The notes: generated by a model not told the origin, from the letters alone. A stretch of 64,000 bases of DNA from Bartonella sp. DGB1 (GCF_041345015.1 NZ_CP166769.1:868001-932000); one strand, 5' to 3'; shown: positions 20,205-32,567, numbered from the stretch's first letter. Numbers and translations: made by a program.

Positions 20205-20459
20205 ATGATAAAATTTAAACAAAAAAATTACTATAGAGCTACTATTTCAAAATTAACTATAATTAAAAAATATTTTAAGTTCATTAATTTGTTATATATT
20301 AATTTAACAGCAATCAATAGACCATTTTTAGAGTTATTATTCTACAAATTACCCAAATCAGAACGTATATCCCTACCACCCGTCTATATAAAAATAGAAT
20401 TTTTATCTGCTAATAAAAATTATAAAATTAAAGCCCCTTTTATAATAGATAATGATTAA
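20205..20459 (+). CDS. small basic hypothetical protein
   Basis: An 84-codon frame beginning 10 bp after the carboxypeptidase stop, with a weak GAGAGATAAG upstream. The product is Lys/Ile/Tyr-rich, has no membrane segment or motif I recognise, and shows the AT-driven composition of random sequence here. It may be a real small gene co-transcribed with the carboxypeptidase, or a chance frame in a spacer. Confidence 0.3.
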   Translation: MIKFKQKNYYRATISKLTIIKKYFKFINLLYINLTAINRPFLELLFYKLPKSERISLPPVYIKIEFLSANKNYKIKAPFIIDND

Positions 20460-20479
20460 ATATAACTAGCATAACTTAG

Positions 20480-20513
20480 CATAAAGACCAATTATTTAAT
20501 GCTGGTCTTTATG
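20480..20513 (+). terminator. hairpin after the carboxypeptidase gene; decayed copy of the rpoC terminator
   Basis: CATAAAGACCA pairs with TGGTCTTTATG around a 12-nt loop. It lies in the same position relative to the decayed rpoC tail (20535) as the true rpoC terminator (20826-20853) does to rpoC, offset 344 bp, and shares AAAGACC...GG.CTTT with it. It is read here as a duplicated terminator that may still serve both strands. Confidence 0.6.
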
Positions 20514-20534
20514 TTAAGTGAATTATAGAATAAA

Positions 20535-20820
20535 TTAAAGCTGATTATCACTCATATCTTCTAATATATTATTAGCTAAATCATTATTATGACATTTCTT
20601 TCATCTATTACAAGATCATCTATCGCGTTAGCATTACAACAAACTTATACAATAATGATACCCGTTCCAGCTAAAATTAAATAATCTACTATCACACTAT
20701 AAAACCTTGCAAAATATCAACTTTACCTGATATCGTAATCGAAATTAATAGTTTCGTAATTTATTGAAACTAAATTGCAAATAACAATATTCAAAAAAGT
20801 GTAATAAAATTTACCCTAAT
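20535..20820 (-). pseudogene. decayed tandem duplicate of the rpoC 3' end
   Basis: The minus-strand sequence from 20535 matches the last ~95 codons of rpoC (20878-21170) at an offset of 343 bp. The first ~55 bp, TTAAAGCTGATTATCACTC onward, are nearly identical. Similarity then falls, with a 4-bp deletion, substitutions and stops (for example TGA and TAA opposite rpoC sense codons near 20760-20770). Blocks such as TATCAACTTTACCTG and GTTCCAGCT are shared with rpoC. The copy includes its own terminator remnant at 20480-20513. It cannot encode a functional product. Confidence 0.85.
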
Positions 20821-20825
20821 TAAAC

Positions 20826-20853
20826 GAAAGACCAGCTAAATAGCTGGCCTTTC
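20826..20853 (-). terminator. rpoC terminator
   Basis: GAAAGACCAGCTA / TAGCTGGCCTTTC stem with one G-U type mismatch and a short AA(T) loop, 24 bp beyond the rpoC stop. Read from the minus strand it ends in CTTTCGTTTAATT. It probably ends the rpoBC transcript. Confidence 0.7.
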
Positions 20854-20877
20854 TAAGACATAAAATATAAAAGTAAA

Positions 20878-23800
20878 TTAAAGCTGATTATCACTCATAT
20901 CTTCTAATATATTATTAGCTAAATCATTATTGTGACATTTTTTTCTTTCATCTACTATAAGATCATCTCTCGCTTTAGCAATACGACGAATTTGCGCTAT
21001 AGTGCCTCCCGTTCCAGCTGGGATTAAACGACCTACAATCACATTTTCTTTTAAACCTTGTAAAGTATCAACTTTACCTGCTACGGCAGCTTCAGTTAAT
21101 ACTCTAGTAGTTTCTTGGAAAGAAGCTGCAGAAATAAAGGAAGGTGTACGTAAAGAAGCTTTAGTAATACCAAGTAAAACTGGTTTACTGGAAGCTGGGC
21201 GTTTACCTTTAGACTCCAAGAATTGATTAACCTCATCAAATTCTATTTTATCTATATTATCACCTACTATATAATCAGAATCTCCAGCATCTGTTACTTC
21301 AACTTTTTGCAACATCTGACGAACGATAACTTCAATATGTTTGTCGTTAATAACAACACCTTGTAAACGATAAACTTCTTGAATTTCATTAACCAAATAA
21401 TTAGCTAAAGCTTCAACGCCTTTGGTAGCTAAAATATCATGCGGTGCTGGATCAGCATCTAAAATGAAATCACCTCTCTCGACAAAATCACCATCCTGCA
21501 GATAAAAAGGCTTACCTTTAGGAATTAGATATTCTACTGGCTCCATTGTTTTATCTTCTGGTTCTACAATAATGCGTCGTTTGCTTTTATAGTCACGACC
21601 AAAACGTATAGTACCAGTAATTTCAGAAATAATAGCATGATTTTTTGGACGACGGGCTTCAAATAATTCAGCAACACGAGGTAAACCACCGGTTATATCT
21701 TTTGTCTTTGTGCCTTCCATAGGAATACGTGCGATTATATCAGCGGCCTTAATTTTTGCACCTGGTTCTACTGATAAGATAGTACCCATAGACAATTGGA
21801 ATCTAGCATCTGAACCATTACTTAATTTAATAATATTATTATCTTTGTCTTTAATAATAATAGCTGGTTTTAGATCAACTCCTCTAGGGTTAGCTCTCCA
21901 ATCAATGATCTGCCTTTTAGTAATGCCTGTAGCTTCATCAGTAGTTTCAGCAACTGATAAACCATCAACCAAATCTTCAAAGGCTACTATACCCTCTACT
22001 TCACTAATAATTAATCGGGTATATGGATCCCATTCAGCTACGCGTTGACCACGACGAATATGTTCACCATCATCAACAAATAATTTAGCTCCATATGGTA
22101 GATTACGCGCTAAAAATTTATCAGCACTAGAATCTTTACTATTTGGATCTTTAACTACAACTGAAACATTACGACCCATAACGATCAATTGCCCGTCCGC
22201 ATTACGAATAACATTTTTATTTCGTAATTCAATGATACCATCATAACTAGAATCTAAATAAGAAGTATCAACAACTTGCGCTGTACCGCCTAAGTGGAAA
22301 GTACGCATAGTAAGCTGAGTACCAGGTTCACCAATGGATTGAGCTGCAATTACACCTACAGCTTCACCATAATTCACTAAAGTACCCCTTGCTAAATCAC
22401 GACCATAACATTTTGAACAAATCCCTACTTTATTTTCACAAGTAAGAGCAGATCTAACTTTTACAAACTGAATATCTGCTTTTTCTATTTCTGCTACATG
22501 GCGCTCTTCTATCATTTCACCTCGGTTAATAATAACTTTATTATCATGAAGTGAAGCAACATCTTCTAAAGCTACACGACCTAAAATACGCTGACCAAGA
22601 GTAGCAACTACCTGACCAGAGTCAATAATCGCATGCATGGTTAAACCATTATTAGTGCCACAATCTTTATCCATAATTATAGCATCTTGAGCAACATCCA
22701 CTAAACGACGTGTTAAATAACCTGAATTTGCTGTTTTTAACGCCGTATCAGCTAGACCCTTACGAGCACCATGCGTAGAGTTAAAATATTCATGAACTGT
22801 CAAACCTTCTTTAAAATTAGAAATAATTGGAGTTTCAATAATTTCACCAGAAGGTTTTGCCATCAAACCACGCATACCAGCTAATTGTTTAATTTGGTTC
22901 GCCGAAGCACGAGCTCCTGAGTGAGACATCATATAAATAGCATTCATAGGTAACTGTCTACCGCTTTCTTTATCATGACGAACAGCACGAATACTCTTCA
23001 TCATTTCATCAGCAACACGATCAGTACATTTACCCCAAGCATCAACTACTTTATTGTATTTCTCACCTTGAGTTATTAGACCATCATTATATTGTTGTTC
23101 ATATTCTTGTACTAGCGTTTCAGTTTGAGAAACCAAAAGAGATTTAGTTTCAGGAATCACCATATCATCTTTACCAAAAGAGATACCAGAACGACAAGCA
23201 TAAGAAAAGCCTAGTTGCATAATACGATCACTAAAGATAACAGCATCCTTTTGCCCACAATAACGATAAACATGATCAACCATAGCTGATATAGTTTTTT
23301 GGGTCATCTCTTTATTGACTAAATCGTAAGTAATTTCATGATGCTTTGGTAATAAATCAGAAATAATAAAACGACCAGGAGTAGTTTCATATATTTTACT
23401 GGCTGGATCACCATTTTCATCAACCGTCTTAAAGCGAGCACGAATTTTTGAATGTAATGTTACTATTTTATTTTCAAGGGCATGCTGTAATTCACCCATA
23501 TCAGAAAATATCATACCTTCGCCAGGCTCATTCTCTAATATAATTGATAAATAATAAAGTCCTAACACCATATCTTGAGAAGGCACAATAACAGGCGCTC
23601 CACTAGCAGGATGTAAGATATTATTTGTAGACATCATTAAAACACGAGCTTCTAATTGTGCTTCAATAGATAAAGGCACATGGACAGCCATTTGATCACC
23701 ATCAAAATCCGCATTAAAAGCTGAACAAACCAATGGATGTAACTGAATTGTTTTACCTTCAATTAATACAGGTTCAAAAGCTTGAATTCCTAAACGGTGT

Positions 23801-25092
23801 AATGTAGGCGCACGATTTAACAAGACTGGATGTTCACGAATAACTTCATCCAATATGTCCCATACTTCAGGACGTTCTTTCTCTACTAATTTTTTCGATT
23901 GTTTAACAGTAGAAGATAAACCTTTTGCATCTAAACGAGCATAAATAAACGGCTTAAATAACTCTAATGCCATTTTTTTAGGTAGACCACATTGATGTAA
24001 TTTCAACGTTGGACCTGTAACAATAACAGAACGACCGGAATAATCAACACGTTTACCTAATAGATTTTGACGAAAACGACCTTGTTTCCCTTTTAACATA
24101 TCAGATAAAGATTTAAGCGGACGTTTATTAGATCCTGTAATCACACGACCACGACGACCATTATCAAATAAAGCATCTACAGCTTCTTGTAACATACGTT
24201 TTTCATTACGAACAATAATGCTAGGTGCTTTTAACTCCAATAAACGTTTTAAACGATTATTACGATTTATCACACGGCGATAAAGATCATTTAGATCAGA
24301 TGTAGCAAAACGACCACCATCCAATGGTACTAAAGGACGTAAATCCGGTGGAATAACCGGTATCACTTTCATGATCATCCATTCAGGACGATTACCAGAT
24401 TCAATAAAATTTTCAATTATTTTTAAACGCTTAAGTAATTTTTTTTGCTTAAGTTCTGAAGTAGTTTGCGATAATTCCTGACGAATATCTTCAGCAATTT
24501 TAGGCAAATCCATAGCTGCTAAAATTTCATAGATAGCCTCAGCACCTATCATAGCAGTAAAACGATCTTTACCATATTCATCAATAGCCTGTAAATATTC
24601 ATCTTCAGACAATAATTGATGCATTTTTAAGTCAGTTAACCCTGGCTCCAATACAATATAATTCTCAAAATAAAGAACTCTTTCTATATCTTTAAGCTGT
24701 AAATCAAGTAAAGTACCGATGCGGCTAGGTAAAGATTTTAAAAACCAAATATGCGCAACGGGGGCTGCTAATTCGATATGCCCCATACGCTCTCTTCTAA
24801 CACGTGAAAGTGTTACCTCAACGCCACATTTTTCACAAATGACGCCTTTATATTTCATGCGTTTATATTTACCACATAAACACTCATAATCTTTAATTGG
24901 ACCAAAAATGCGAGCACAAAAAAGACCATCACGCTCAGGCTTAAAGGTACGATAATTAATTGTTTCTGGCTTTTTAATTTCTCCATAAGACCAAGATAAG
25001 ATCTTTTCTGGACTTGCTATTGATATACGAATGGAGTCAAAAGTTTGTTGCACTCCCTGAGGGTTGAATAGATTCATGACCTCTTGGCTCAT
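20878..25092 (-). CDS. rpoC: DNA-directed RNA polymerase subunit beta'
   Basis: Catalytic subunit of RNA polymerase, 1404 aa, the typical alphaproteobacterial size. The N-terminal zinc site is CLCGKYKR...CEKCG, the active-site Mg loop is [12 protein letters not shown] and the second zinc cluster is [19 protein letters not shown]. The bridge/trigger region includes [16 protein letters not shown]. Its last ~95 codons and terminator have been tandemly duplicated just downstream (20480-20820) and the copy has decayed. Unlike many relatives it is not followed by rpsL-rpsG-fusA; a convergent carboxypeptidase gene lies there instead. Confidence 0.98.
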   Translation of the reverse strand: MSQEVMNLFNPQGVQQTFDSIRISIASPEKILSWSYGEIKKPETINYRTFKPERDGLFCARIFGPIKDYECLCGKYKRMKYKGVICEKCGVEVTLSRVRRERMGHIELAAPVAHIWFLKSLPSRIGTLLDLQLKDIERVLYFENYIVLEPGLTDLKMHQLLSEDEYLQAIDEYGKDRFTAMIGAEAIYEILAAMDLPKIAEDIRQELSQTTSELKQKKLLKRLKIIENFIESGNRPEWMIMKVIPVIPPDLRPLVPLDGGRFATSDLNDLYRRVINRNNRLKRLLELKAPSIIVRNEKRMLQEAVDALFDNGRRGRVITGSNKRPLKSLSDMLKGKQGRFRQNLLGKRVDYSGRSVIVTGPTLKLHQCGLPKKMALELFKPFIYARLDAKGLSSTVKQSKKLVEKERPEVWDILDEVIREHPVLLNRAPTLHRLGIQAFEPVLIEGKTIQLHPLVCSAFNADFDGDQMAVHVPLSIEAQLEARVLMMSTNNILHPASGAPVIVPSQDMVLGLYYLSIILENEPGEGMIFSDMGELQHALENKIVTLHSKIRARFKTVDENGDPASKIYETTPGRFIISDLLPKHHEITYDLVNKEMTQKTISAMVDHVYRYCGQKDAVIFSDRIMQLGFSYACRSGISFGKDDMVIPETKSLLVSQTETLVQEYEQQYNDGLITQGEKYNKVVDAWGKCTDRVADEMMKSIRAVRHDKESGRQLPMNAIYMMSHSGARASANQIKQLAGMRGLMAKPSGEIIETPIISNFKEGLTVHEYFNSTHGARKGLADTALKTANSGYLTRRLVDVAQDAIIMDKDCGTNNGLTMHAIIDSGQVVATLGQRILGRVALEDVASLHDNKVIINRGEMIEERHVAEIEKADIQFVKVRSALTCENKVGICSKCYGRDLARGTLVNYGEAVGVIAAQSIGEPGTQLTMRTFHLGGTAQVVDTSYLDSSYDGIIELRNKNVIRNADGQLIVMGRNVSVVVKDPNSKDSSADKFLARNLPYGAKLFVDDGEHIRRGQRVAEWDPYTRLIISEVEGIVAFEDLVDGLSVAETTDEATGITKRQIIDWRANPRGVDLKPAIIIKDKDNNIIKLSNGSDARFQLSMGTILSVEPGAKIKAADIIARIPMEGTKTKDITGGLPRVAELFEARRPKNHAIISEITGTIRFGRDYKSKRRIIVEPEDKTMEPVEYLIPKGKPFYLQDGDFVERGDFILDADPAPHDILATKGVEALANYLVNEIQEVYRLQGVVINDKHIEVIVRQMLQKVEVTDAGDSDYIVGDNIDKIEFDEVNQFLESKGKRPASSKPVLLGITKASLRTPSFISAASFQETTRVLTEAAVAGKVDTLQGLKENVIVGRLIPAGTGGTIAQIRRIAKARDDLIVDERKKCHNNDLANNILEDMSDNQL

Positions 25093-25164
25093 GCTGCTCT
25101 CCTTAAAATGGGCTTTCCCTTTTAGTTGATAACAATATTCTAGTATTCTAAAATAGATGATTCC

Positions 25165-25188
25165 TAACCGCTCTAAATAGAGCGGTTA
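25165..25188 (-). promoter_or_regulatory. rpoB-rpoC intergenic hairpin
   Basis: A perfect 11-bp stem TAACCGCTCTA / TAGAGCGGTTA with an AA loop in the 103-bp gap between rpoB and rpoC. There is no U-tract on the minus strand, so an mRNA processing or stability element is more likely than a terminator. Confidence 0.4.
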
Positions 25189-25195
25189 CAATAAA

Positions 25196-28100
25196 TTATG
25201 ATGAAGGTAACTCTAGATCATTACTCCTATTCGCTACTGTAAATAACTCACGAGTATCATCAAGCTCAATGTTTAAACCTAACGATCTCATTTCTTTTAC
25301 TAGCACATTAAAGCTCTCAGGAATACCTGTTTCAAAACTATCATCACCACGAACAATAGATTCATAAACCTTAGTACGACCTGCAACATCATCAGATTTC
25401 ACCGTCAACATCTCTTGTAATGTGTAAGCTGCACCATATGCCTCTAATGCCCAAACTTCCATCTCACCAAAACGTTGACCACCAAATTGCGCTTTACCAC
25501 CTAATGGCTGTTGGCTAACCAGAGAATAAGGACCTATAGAACGAGCATGTAATTTATCATCAACAAGATGATGCAATTTAAGCATATAAATATAGCCTAC
25601 TGTAACTGGACGATCAAAAACATCACCGGTACGACCATCATAAAGAGTAACCTGACCAGAAGTATCCAAACCAGCATCTGCAAGCATTTGATTAATATCA
25701 CTTTCATGAGCTCCATCAAATACCGGAGTAGCTATAGATACACCTGTTTTCATCTGTTCAGCTAAGCGAACTAAACTTGCATCATCATATAATCTTACAG
25801 GTTCATTTCTATTATTATCTGGAATAACTTTTTCAATCTCCTGTTTTAAAGGAGCAATATCACCTGTTTGACGATAAGATTCTAACATGTCACCGATACG
25901 TTTACCCATACCAGCACAAGCCCAACCTAAATGTGTTTCAAGAATTTGTCCAACATTCATCCGACTCGGAACACCTAAAGGATTTAAAACTATATCAACT
26001 GGTGTTCCATCTTCTAAAAATGGCATATCTTCACAAGGCATAATTCTAGAAACAACACCTTTATTACCGTGACGACCAGCCATTTTATCCCCTGACTGAA
26101 TTTTACGTTTAACAGCAACAAAAACTTTCACCATTTTCATCACACCTGGAGACATTTCATCTCCACGCTGAACTTTAGCTACTTTATCAGCGAAACGCTT
26201 TTCAATAGCACGTTTAGCCTCCTCATATTGCTTACGCATAGCGTCAACTTGAAATTGCAACTCTTGAGATTCAAACGCAAATTGCCACCACTGAGAGCGA
26301 GGATATTCTTTTAAAATACTATCAGTTAACATAACACCTGGAACATAACCTTTAGGGCCAGTAATAGCTGGATTATTAACTAATATATCAAAGAAACGAG
26401 CGTAAACATTTCTATCTAAAATAGCTTGTTCGTCATTCCTATCTTTAGATAGACGCTCTATTTCAGCACGTTCTATAGATAAAGCACGTTCATCTTTTTC
26501 AATACCATGACGATTAAATACGTGCACATCAACAACCGTACCATAGGCACCTGGAGGCATACGCATAGAAGTATCACGAACATCAGAAGCTTTTTCACCA
26601 AAAATCGCTCTAAGTAATTTTTCCTCTGGTGTCATAGGACTTTCACCTTTAGGGGTAATTTTACCTACTAATATATCACCTGGATGAACTTCTGCTCCAA
26701 TATAAACGATACCAGATTCATCTAAATTTTTTAAAGATTCTTCTGAAACATTAGGAATATCATTTGTTATCTCTTCAGGACCTAACTTAGTATCCCGCGC
26801 AGCTATTTCATATTCTTCAATATGGATTGATGTATAAACATCATCTGAAACCATACGTTCAGATAATAAAATAGAATCCTCAAAATTGTAACCATTCCAA
26901 GGCATAAAAGCGACGAGAACATTACGCCCTAAAGCTAAATCACCTAAGTCCGTAGAAGGACCATCTGCAATAATATCACCATTTTCAACTATATCACCAG
27001 TTTGAACTAATGGACGTTGATTAATACAAGTACTCTGATTAGAGCGACGGAATTTCATCAACTGATAAATATCAACACTAGAGCTAGAAGGATCTAAATC
27101 ACCAGTAGCACGGATAACTATACGAGTTGCATCCACCTGATCAACAACACCATCACGAACAGCAACAATAGCTGAACCAGAATCACGAGCAACTATAGAT
27201 TCCATTCCAGTACCAACAAAAGGTGCTTCAGAGCGAACCAAAGGAACTGCCTGACGTTGCATGTTAGAGCCCATCAACGCTCTATTGGCATCATCATTTT
27301 CTAAAAATGGAATTAAAGCTGCAGCTACAGACACAATCTGCTTTGGAGAAACATCCATAAGATCAATATTTTCTTTTGGCGCTAAATGAACTTCTCCACC
27401 ATGACGACATACAATAAAATCTTCTTTAAAGCGACCATCGTCTGTTAAAGTAGAATTAGCTTGCGCTATATAATGTCGAGTTTCTTCCATAGCAGAAAGA
27501 TAAACAATTTCATTAGTAACTACGCCATCAATAATTTTACGATATGGTGTTTCAATAAAACCATACTTATTAACATGAGCAAATGTTGCTAAAGAATTAA
27601 TCAAACCAATGTTAGGACCTTCAGGAGTTTCAATAGGACATATTCTACCATAGTGGGTAGGATGAACGTCACGAACTTCAAAACCGGCTCTATCACGAGT
27701 TAATCCACCAGGACCCAAGGCCGATAAACGACGTTTATGTGCAATCTCTGATAAAGGATTGGTTTGATCCATAAATTGAGATAATTGAGACGATCCAAAA
27801 AACTCACGTATAACCGAAGCTACTGGCTTAGCATTAATTAAATCTTGTGGCATAACAGTATCTACATCACTAGAAGACATACGCTCTTTTATAGCGCGCT
27901 CCATACGTAATAAACCGATACGATATTGATGTTCCATAAGTTCACCTACTGAGCGAACTCTACGGTTACCTAAATTATCAATATCATCAATTTCACCATT
28001 GCCATCTCTCAAACCAACAAGAGCTTTTATAATAGCTAAAATATCTTCTTTACGTAAAGTTCTAATACTATCATCAGCATCTAAATTAAGACGTATATTC

Positions 28101-29344
28101 ATCTTAACCCGACCAACAGCTGATAGATCATATCTTTCAGAATCAAAGAATAAGGAATGAAATAAATTCTCAGCTGTCTCTAATGTAGGAGGCTCACCTG
28201 GACGCATAACGCGATAAATTTCAAATAGAGCTTCTTCACGGGTTTCATTTTTATCTGCTACTAAAGTATTTCTAATATAAGCACCTACAGTAACATGATC
28301 TATATCTAGCACATTCAATTCATCTAAATTAATTTCTTGAAATAATTCAAGTGCCTTTTCATCAATTTCATGCCCTGCTTCGAAATATATTTCACCGGTT
28401 TCATAATTAACAATATCTTTAGCTATATATGCGCCCAATAAATCATCTTCTGAAATTAAAATATTCTTAAGACCTTTATCTGATAACTCACGAGCCATAC
28501 GAGAGGTAATTTTTTTACCTGCCTCAACGACAACTTCTCCTGTTTCCGCATTAACAAGATCTACAACTAATTTTTGACCTTTATAACGTGCAGCGACAAA
28601 AGGTTTTGCCCAACCATTTACACAGCGTGTATAGCAAATATTATTATAGAAATAACCTAAGATATCTTGTCCGTCCATACCAAGCGCTTTTAAAATACTA
28701 GTAACTGGTATCTTACGGCGACGATCTATTCTAGCATAAACGATGTCTTTTGCATCAAATTCAAAATCTATCCAAGATCCACGATAAGGAATAATACGAG
28801 CAGCAAATAGAAATTTACCTGAAGAATGAGTTTTACCACGGTCATGATCAAAAAACACACCTGGAGAACGATGCATTTGAGAAACAATAACACGCTCAGT
28901 ACCATTAATAACAAAAGTAGCATTGCCTGTCATTAACGGGACATCGCCCATATAGACTTCTTGCTCTTTAATATCACGGATAGAACGTGATTTAGTATCA
29001 GGATCGACATCAAAAACTATTAAGCGAAAGGTAACCTTAAGAGGAGCGGCATAGGTCAAATCACGTTGACGACATTCTTCAATATCAAATTTTGGTGCAT
29101 CAAATTCGTAACCAACGAACTCCAACATCGCATTGCCTAAAAAGTCATCTATTGGAAAAACTGACTTAAAAACTGATTGCAAGCCCTCATCCGGACGACC
29201 ACCTTCAGGTTTATCCATCATGAGAAATTGGTCATACGATTTTTTTTGAACTTCTATCAGATTCGGCATTTTAGCAACATCAGGGATATTACCAAAAACC
29301 TTACGTATACGCCTACGACCGTTAAAAGACTGGACTTGAGCCAT
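25196..29344 (-). CDS. rpoB: DNA-directed RNA polymerase subunit beta
   Basis: 1382 aa. Landmarks include the rifampicin pocket ([18 protein letters not shown] followed by [12 protein letters not shown], with the residues usually seen in sensitive strains), [42 protein letters not shown] and, near the C-terminus, [20 protein letters not shown]. It lies downstream of rplL after a hairpin and 103 bp upstream of rpoC, the universal order. Confidence 0.98.
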   Translation of the reverse strand: MAQVQSFNGRRRIRKVFGNIPDVAKMPNLIEVQKKSYDQFLMMDKPEGGRPDEGLQSVFKSVFPIDDFLGNAMLEFVGYEFDAPKFDIEECRQRDLTYAAPLKVTFRLIVFDVDPDTKSRSIRDIKEQEVYMGDVPLMTGNATFVINGTERVIVSQMHRSPGVFFDHDRGKTHSSGKFLFAARIIPYRGSWIDFEFDAKDIVYARIDRRRKIPVTSILKALGMDGQDILGYFYNNICYTRCVNGWAKPFVAARYKGQKLVVDLVNAETGEVVVEAGKKITSRMARELSDKGLKNILISEDDLLGAYIAKDIVNYETGEIYFEAGHEIDEKALELFQEINLDELNVLDIDHVTVGAYIRNTLVADKNETREEALFEIYRVMRPGEPPTLETAENLFHSLFFDSERYDLSAVGRVKMNIRLNLDADDSIRTLRKEDILAIIKALVGLRDGNGEIDDIDNLGNRRVRSVGELMEHQYRIGLLRMERAIKERMSSSDVDTVMPQDLINAKPVASVIREFFGSSQLSQFMDQTNPLSEIAHKRRLSALGPGGLTRDRAGFEVRDVHPTHYGRICPIETPEGPNIGLINSLATFAHVNKYGFIETPYRKIIDGVVTNEIVYLSAMEETRHYIAQANSTLTDDGRFKEDFIVCRHGGEVHLAPKENIDLMDVSPKQIVSVAAALIPFLENDDANRALMGSNMQRQAVPLVRSEAPFVGTGMESIVARDSGSAIVAVRDGVVDQVDATRIVIRATGDLDPSSSSVDIYQLMKFRRSNQSTCINQRPLVQTGDIVENGDIIADGPSTDLGDLALGRNVLVAFMPWNGYNFEDSILLSERMVSDDVYTSIHIEEYEIAARDTKLGPEEITNDIPNVSEESLKNLDESGIVYIGAEVHPGDILVGKITPKGESPMTPEEKLLRAIFGEKASDVRDTSMRMPPGAYGTVVDVHVFNRHGIEKDERALSIERAEIERLSKDRNDEQAILDRNVYARFFDILVNNPAITGPKGYVPGVMLTDSILKEYPRSQWWQFAFESQELQFQVDAMRKQYEEAKRAIEKRFADKVAKVQRGDEMSPGVMKMVKVFVAVKRKIQSGDKMAGRHGNKGVVSRIMPCEDMPFLEDGTPVDIVLNPLGVPSRMNVGQILETHLGWACAGMGKRIGDMLESYRQTGDIAPLKQEIEKVIPDNNRNEPVRLYDDASLVRLAEQMKTGVSIATPVFDGAHESDINQMLADAGLDTSGQVTLYDGRTGDVFDRPVTVGYIYMLKLHHLVDDKLHARSIGPYSLVSQQPLGGKAQFGGQRFGEMEVWALEAYGAAYTLQEMLTVKSDDVAGRTKVYESIVRGDDSFETGIPESFNVLVKEMRSLGLNIELDDTRELFTVANRSNDLELPSS

Positions 29345-29416
29345 AATTGCTCCTTAATAACTACCTTAAATCAAAAAAGTTAATATTATTATATAATATA
29401 CCGCTTCACTAAAGAA

Positions 29417-29440
29417 TTGGAATGGGAGACCCCATTCCAA
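29417..29440 (-). terminator. rplL-rpoB intergenic attenuator-like hairpin
   Basis: TTGGAATGGG-AGAC-CCCATTCCAA is a 10-bp GC-containing stem with a 4-nt loop, 10 bp after the rplL stop. On the minus strand it is followed by TTCTTTAG. A partial terminator between rplL and rpoB is known from other bacteria and lowers rpoBC expression relative to L7/L12. Confidence 0.6.
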
Positions 29441-29449
29441 CAAAATATT

Positions 29450-29824
29450 TTATTTTAATTCAACTTTAGCGCCTGCGCCTTCTAAAGCTGCTTTAATTTT
29501 TTCAGCTTCATCCTTAGACACACCTTCTTTTACTGGCTTAGGTGCTCCTTCTACTAAGTCTTTAGCTTCTTTTAGACCTAAACCTGTAATGCTACGTACT
29601 TCTTTAATAACATTTATTTTTCCAGCACCAGCATCAACTAAAACAACATCAAATTCAGTTTTTTCTTCTACTGGAGCAGCAGCACCACCACCAGCTACAG
29701 CAGCAACTGCAACTGGAGCAGCAGCAGAAACGCCCCATTTTTCTTCTAATAATTTTGAAAGTTCAGCTGCTTCTAAAACAGTTAGAGCAGAAAGTTCATC
29801 ACAAAGCTTATTTAAATCAGCCAT
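29450..29824 (-). CDS. rplL: 50S ribosomal protein L7/L12
   Basis: 124-aa stalk protein. The N-terminal dimerisation helices ([20 protein letters not shown]) are followed by the Ala/Gly/Val-rich hinge and the globular C-domain with [20 protein letters not shown] and [20 protein letters not shown]. The C-domain recruits translational GTPases. A hairpin follows that may set the ratio to rpoBC. Confidence 0.97.
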   Translation of the reverse strand: MADLNKLCDELSALTVLEAAELSKLLEEKWGVSAAAPVAVAAVAGGGAAAPVEEKTEFDVVLVDAGAGKINVIKEVRSITGLGLKEAKDLVEGAPKPVKEGVSKDEAEKIKAALEGAGAKVELK

Positions 29825-29880
29825 TTTTATATTTCCTTTGAATTTAAGGGTTTAACTTTAATATTATAATTAACAAATCA

Positions 29881-30411
29881 TTATGCTGCTTCGTCTTTAC
29901 GAGAATAAGCACCAACAACGCGAGCAACCTGTGAAGCAGGTTCCTTAACTATACGTGCAATACGTGTAGCAGGCGTTGTTATCATACCTAACAAGCGACC
30001 ACGCAACTCGTCCAAGGAAGGTAACGCCGCTAAAGCATTAACTGACCCTGCATCAAGTTGTGTAGAACCCATAGCTCCACCAAGAATAACAAGATTATTA
30101 TTAGTCTTAGCAAAATCTACAGATATTTTAGGCGCTGTGATAGGATCTGCAGAATATGCAATCAATGTTTGTCCATTAAACAAATTTGATACATCTTCTG
30201 ATGCTGTTCCCTTAAGAGCAATTTTAGCAAGACGATTTTTAGCAACTTTTACAGATCCACCTGCATCACGCATTTTTGAACGAAAGTCATTCATTTGTGC
30301 CACAGTAAGACCTGAATAATGTGCTATGACAAATGAACCTGACTCCGCAAGAGTCTTGTTCAACCATGTCACAAATTCTCGTTTTTCAGCTCTTTCCACA
30401 TTGTCCTCCAT
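29881..30411 (-). CDS. rplJ: 50S ribosomal protein L10
   Basis: 176-aa base of the ribosomal stalk. It begins with a helical segment, then [33 protein letters not shown] and the C-terminal L12-binding helix. A GGAGGAC-type ribosome-binding site precedes the start. The upstream leader (30412-30650) probably mediates L10 feedback. Confidence 0.96.
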   Translation of the reverse strand: MEDNVERAEKREFVTWLNKTLAESGSFVIAHYSGLTVAQMNDFRSKMRDAGGSVKVAKNRLAKIALKGTASEDVSNLFNGQTLIAYSADPITAPKISVDFAKTNNNLVILGGAMGSTQLDAGSVNALAALPSLDELRGRLLGMITTPATRIARIVKEPASQVARVVGAYSRKDEAA

Positions 30412-30650
30412 TAATAAGCAAAGCTTATAAATTGAATTAGATTTCGCATTATTACGAAACCAGTGAGGATCCTGCCCTCTTAGCGGCTATAAAACCATCA
30501 AAGATAAACCCGATAAACCCTATACTAATTAGCATATGATCTCTCCACGTCTCATGAAGGCGATTAATTAAGGAATTATATTCCACCTACAATCTCGGAC
30601 AGGATATATTTGAGAGAAAACTCTCAAATAAAACACCCAATAAAGGGCAA
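30412..30650 (-). promoter_or_regulatory. rplJ leader region (putative L10-binding leader) with upstream hairpin
   Basis: 239 bp between rplA and rplJ. At 30607-30630 a perfect 10-bp hairpin TATTTGAGAG-AAAA-CTCTCAAATA lies just after rplA. The remaining leader contains the GC-richer segments CATGAGACGTGGAGAG and GCCGCTAAGAGGGCAGGATCC on the minus strand, unusual in these AT-rich spacers. Position and composition fit the L10 leader known in bacteria; the fold was not computed. Confidence 0.45.
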
Positions 30651-31349
30651 TTATTCTGCATATAAAGTAGAAACTTCTACCTTAACACCAACACCCATAG
30701 TAGATGAAATAGAAACCCGTTTCAGATATTCACCTTTTGCACCTGAAGGTTTCGCTTTAAGAACTGCATCACAAATAGCTTTAATATTATCCACCAAAGC
30801 ATTATCAGAAAAAGAAACTTTTCCTATACCAGCGTGAACTATACCTGCTTTTTCAACGCGAAATTCAACTGCGCCACCTTTCGAGGATTTAACAGCAGAA
30901 GCGACATCAGTGGTAACAGTACCAACTTTAGGATTTGGCATTAAGCTACGTGGACCTAAAATCTTACCTAAGCGACCAACTAATGGCATCATATCAGGAG
31001 TAGCTATACAACGGTCAAAATCAACCTTGCCACTATTAACTACTTCAAATAAATCTTCAGCGCCTACTATATCTGCACCTGCAGCCTTAGCCTCTTCAGC
31101 TTTATCTCCACGAGCGAAAACCGCAACTCTGACATCACGACCAGTACCATGAGGTAGATTAACAACTCCACGCACCATTTGATCAGCGTGACGAGGATCA
31201 ACGCCCAAATTAAAGGCGACCTCTACAGTTTCATCAAATTTAGCGATAGCACGCTCTTTCACTAAAGAAACAGCTGTTTCAATTGGATATAATTTTTCGA
31301 CTTCATAGCCTGTTCTAATTTTTTTAAGGCGTTTTGCAATTTTTTTCAT
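30651..31349 (-). CDS. rplA: 50S ribosomal protein L1
   Basis: 232 aa. Typical elements are [40 protein letters not shown], the [20 protein letters not shown] segment followed by PKVGTVT, and [21 protein letters not shown]1 binds 23S rRNA at the E-site stalk and represses its own operon. It starts 4 bp after the rplK stop. Confidence 0.97.
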   Translation of the reverse strand: MKKIAKRLKKIRTGYEVEKLYPIETAVSLVKERAIAKFDETVEVAFNLGVDPRHADQMVRGVVNLPHGTGRDVRVAVFARGDKAEEAKAAGADIVGAEDLFEVVNSGKVDFDRCIATPDMMPLVGRLGKILGPRSLMPNPKVGTVTTDVASAVKSSKGGAVEFRVEKAGIVHAGIGKVSFSDNALVDNIKAICDAVLKAKPSGAKGEYLKRVSISSTMGVGVKVEVSTLYAE

Positions 31350-31353
31350 TTTA

Positions 31354-31782
31354 TTACTCCACTACCTCTAAACCCATAGAACGAGCTGAACCGGCAATCA
31401 TTTTAACAGCAGATTCAATATCGTTAGCATTGAGGTCTTTCATTTTAATCTCTGCTATTTCACGCAATTGAGAAACAGATATCTTACCTAAAGATTCACG
31501 ACCAGGCGTCTTAGAACCAGACTTAACACTAAGAGCCTTTTTCAAAAAATATGAAACCGGTGGTGTCTTCATTTCGAAATTAAAAGACTTATCCTGATAA
31601 TAAGTAATAACTACAGGAATCGGAGAACCTTTTTCAGAATCTTGTGTAGCAGCGTTAAAAGCCTTACAAAATTCCATAATATTAATCCCGCGTTGACCCA
31701 AAGCAGGACCAATCGGGGGAGAAGGAGTAGCTGAACCAGCAGGAACCTGCAATTTCAACTTACCAGCAACTTTTTTAGCCAT
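31354..31782 (-). CDS. rplK: 50S ribosomal protein L11
   Basis: 142 aa. The N-terminal domain has [20 protein letters not shown] and the C-terminal RNA-binding domain includes [20 protein letters not shown] and the final [12 protein letters not shown]. It is the first gene of the L11-L1 pair, preceded by a 242-bp leader. Confidence 0.97.
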   Translation of the reverse strand: MAKKVAGKLKLQVPAGSATPSPPIGPALGQRGINIMEFCKAFNAATQDSEKGSPIPVVITYYQDKSFNFEMKTPPVSYFLKKALSVKSGSKTPGRESLGKISVSQLREIAEIKMKDLNANDIESAVKMIAGSARSMGLEVVE

Positions 31783-31857
31783 TCTTATGCCCTAATAAAA
31801 ATATTGATAAACATCAACATTAATGAAAATTAACCAAGGAAAACCCTCAGCAGCACT

Positions 31858-31907
31858 AAAGTGGTACAACCATTAAGCCAGCTAATAACTTAACAATCTC
31901 CCACCAT
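31858..31907 (-). promoter_or_regulatory. putative L1-binding leader hairpin upstream of rplK
   Basis: On the minus strand TGGTGGGAGATTG, TTAAG, an 11-nt loop, CTTAA and TGGTTGTACCA can form two helices separated by an asymmetric internal loop. This resembles the L1 mRNA site that controls rplKA in other bacteria. The remaining leader (to 31783) is AT-rich with no other structure seen. Confidence 0.4.
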
Positions 31908-32024
31908 ATATTAAACATTCATAAAATACAACAAATAACTTTATATAACAATAACTATATAAAAAAATAAAATTTAAATCACATATATTTTATATTTTAC
32001 AAATATCAAAAAATCCAATAAAAA

Positions 32025-32555
32025 TCAAATTTTTTCTACCTGACCAAAATCCAATTCAACAGGGGTAGCTCTACCAAATATAGAGACCTCAACCTTTAAG
32101 CGAGACCGTGTAAGGTCTACTTCCTGCACAATACCATTGAAAGAAGCGAAAGGACCATCAGCAACTCGAACCTGTTCACCAATTTCAAAAATCAACGTAG
32201 AACGAGGAGATTCAACCCTTTCATTTATCTGCGCCAATATTTCATCTATTTCATGATCAGCAATAGGTACAGGCTTAGAATCTGAACCTAAAAAACCCGC
32301 AACTTTTGCTGTAGATTTAATAAGATGATAAACTTCATCAGTAAGATCAGCACGAACCAAAATATAGCCGGGGAAAAATTTACGCTCAGAATCAACACGA
32401 CGACCACGACGAACTTCGACAATTTTTTCAGTAGGAACAAGAATATTCTCAAACAAATGACTCAAGCCCTTTTGAGCAGCTTGCTCCTTTATGGATTCAG
32501 CAACCTTACGCTCAGAATTTGCGTAAGCCTGAACTATATACCAACGCACAGCCAC
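32025..32555 (-). CDS. nusG: transcription termination/antitermination protein NusG
   Basis: 176 aa. The NGN domain opens VRWYIVQAYANSERKVAESI and contains FFPGYILVRADLTDEVYHLI. The C-terminal KOW domain has GEQVRVADGPFASFNGIVQE. It links RNA polymerase with ribosome or Rho. It lies 12 bp after secE. Confidence 0.97.
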   Translation of the reverse strand: MAVRWYIVQAYANSERKVAESIKEQAAQKGLSHLFENILVPTEKIVEVRRGRRVDSERKFFPGYILVRADLTDEVYHLIKSTAKVAGFLGSDSKPVPIADHEIDEILAQINERVESPRSTLIFEIGEQVRVADGPFASFNGIVQEVDLTRSRLKVEVSIFGRATPVELDFGQVEKI

Positions 32556-32567
32556 TAAGACCTCCTA

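Noticed and set aside
25165-25188. rpoB-rpoC hairpin as a terminator
   Set aside because: No U-tract, and complete termination between rpoB and rpoC would be lethal; kept as an mRNA element.
20878-29344. Plus-strand frames of 60-110 codons inside rpoC and rpoB
   Set aside because: Antisense shadows of highly conserved coding sequence with no ribosome-binding sites.
29589-31152. Plus-strand frames opposite rplL, rplJ and rplA
   Set aside because: Mirror frames of biased ribosomal-protein codons; no recognisable product.
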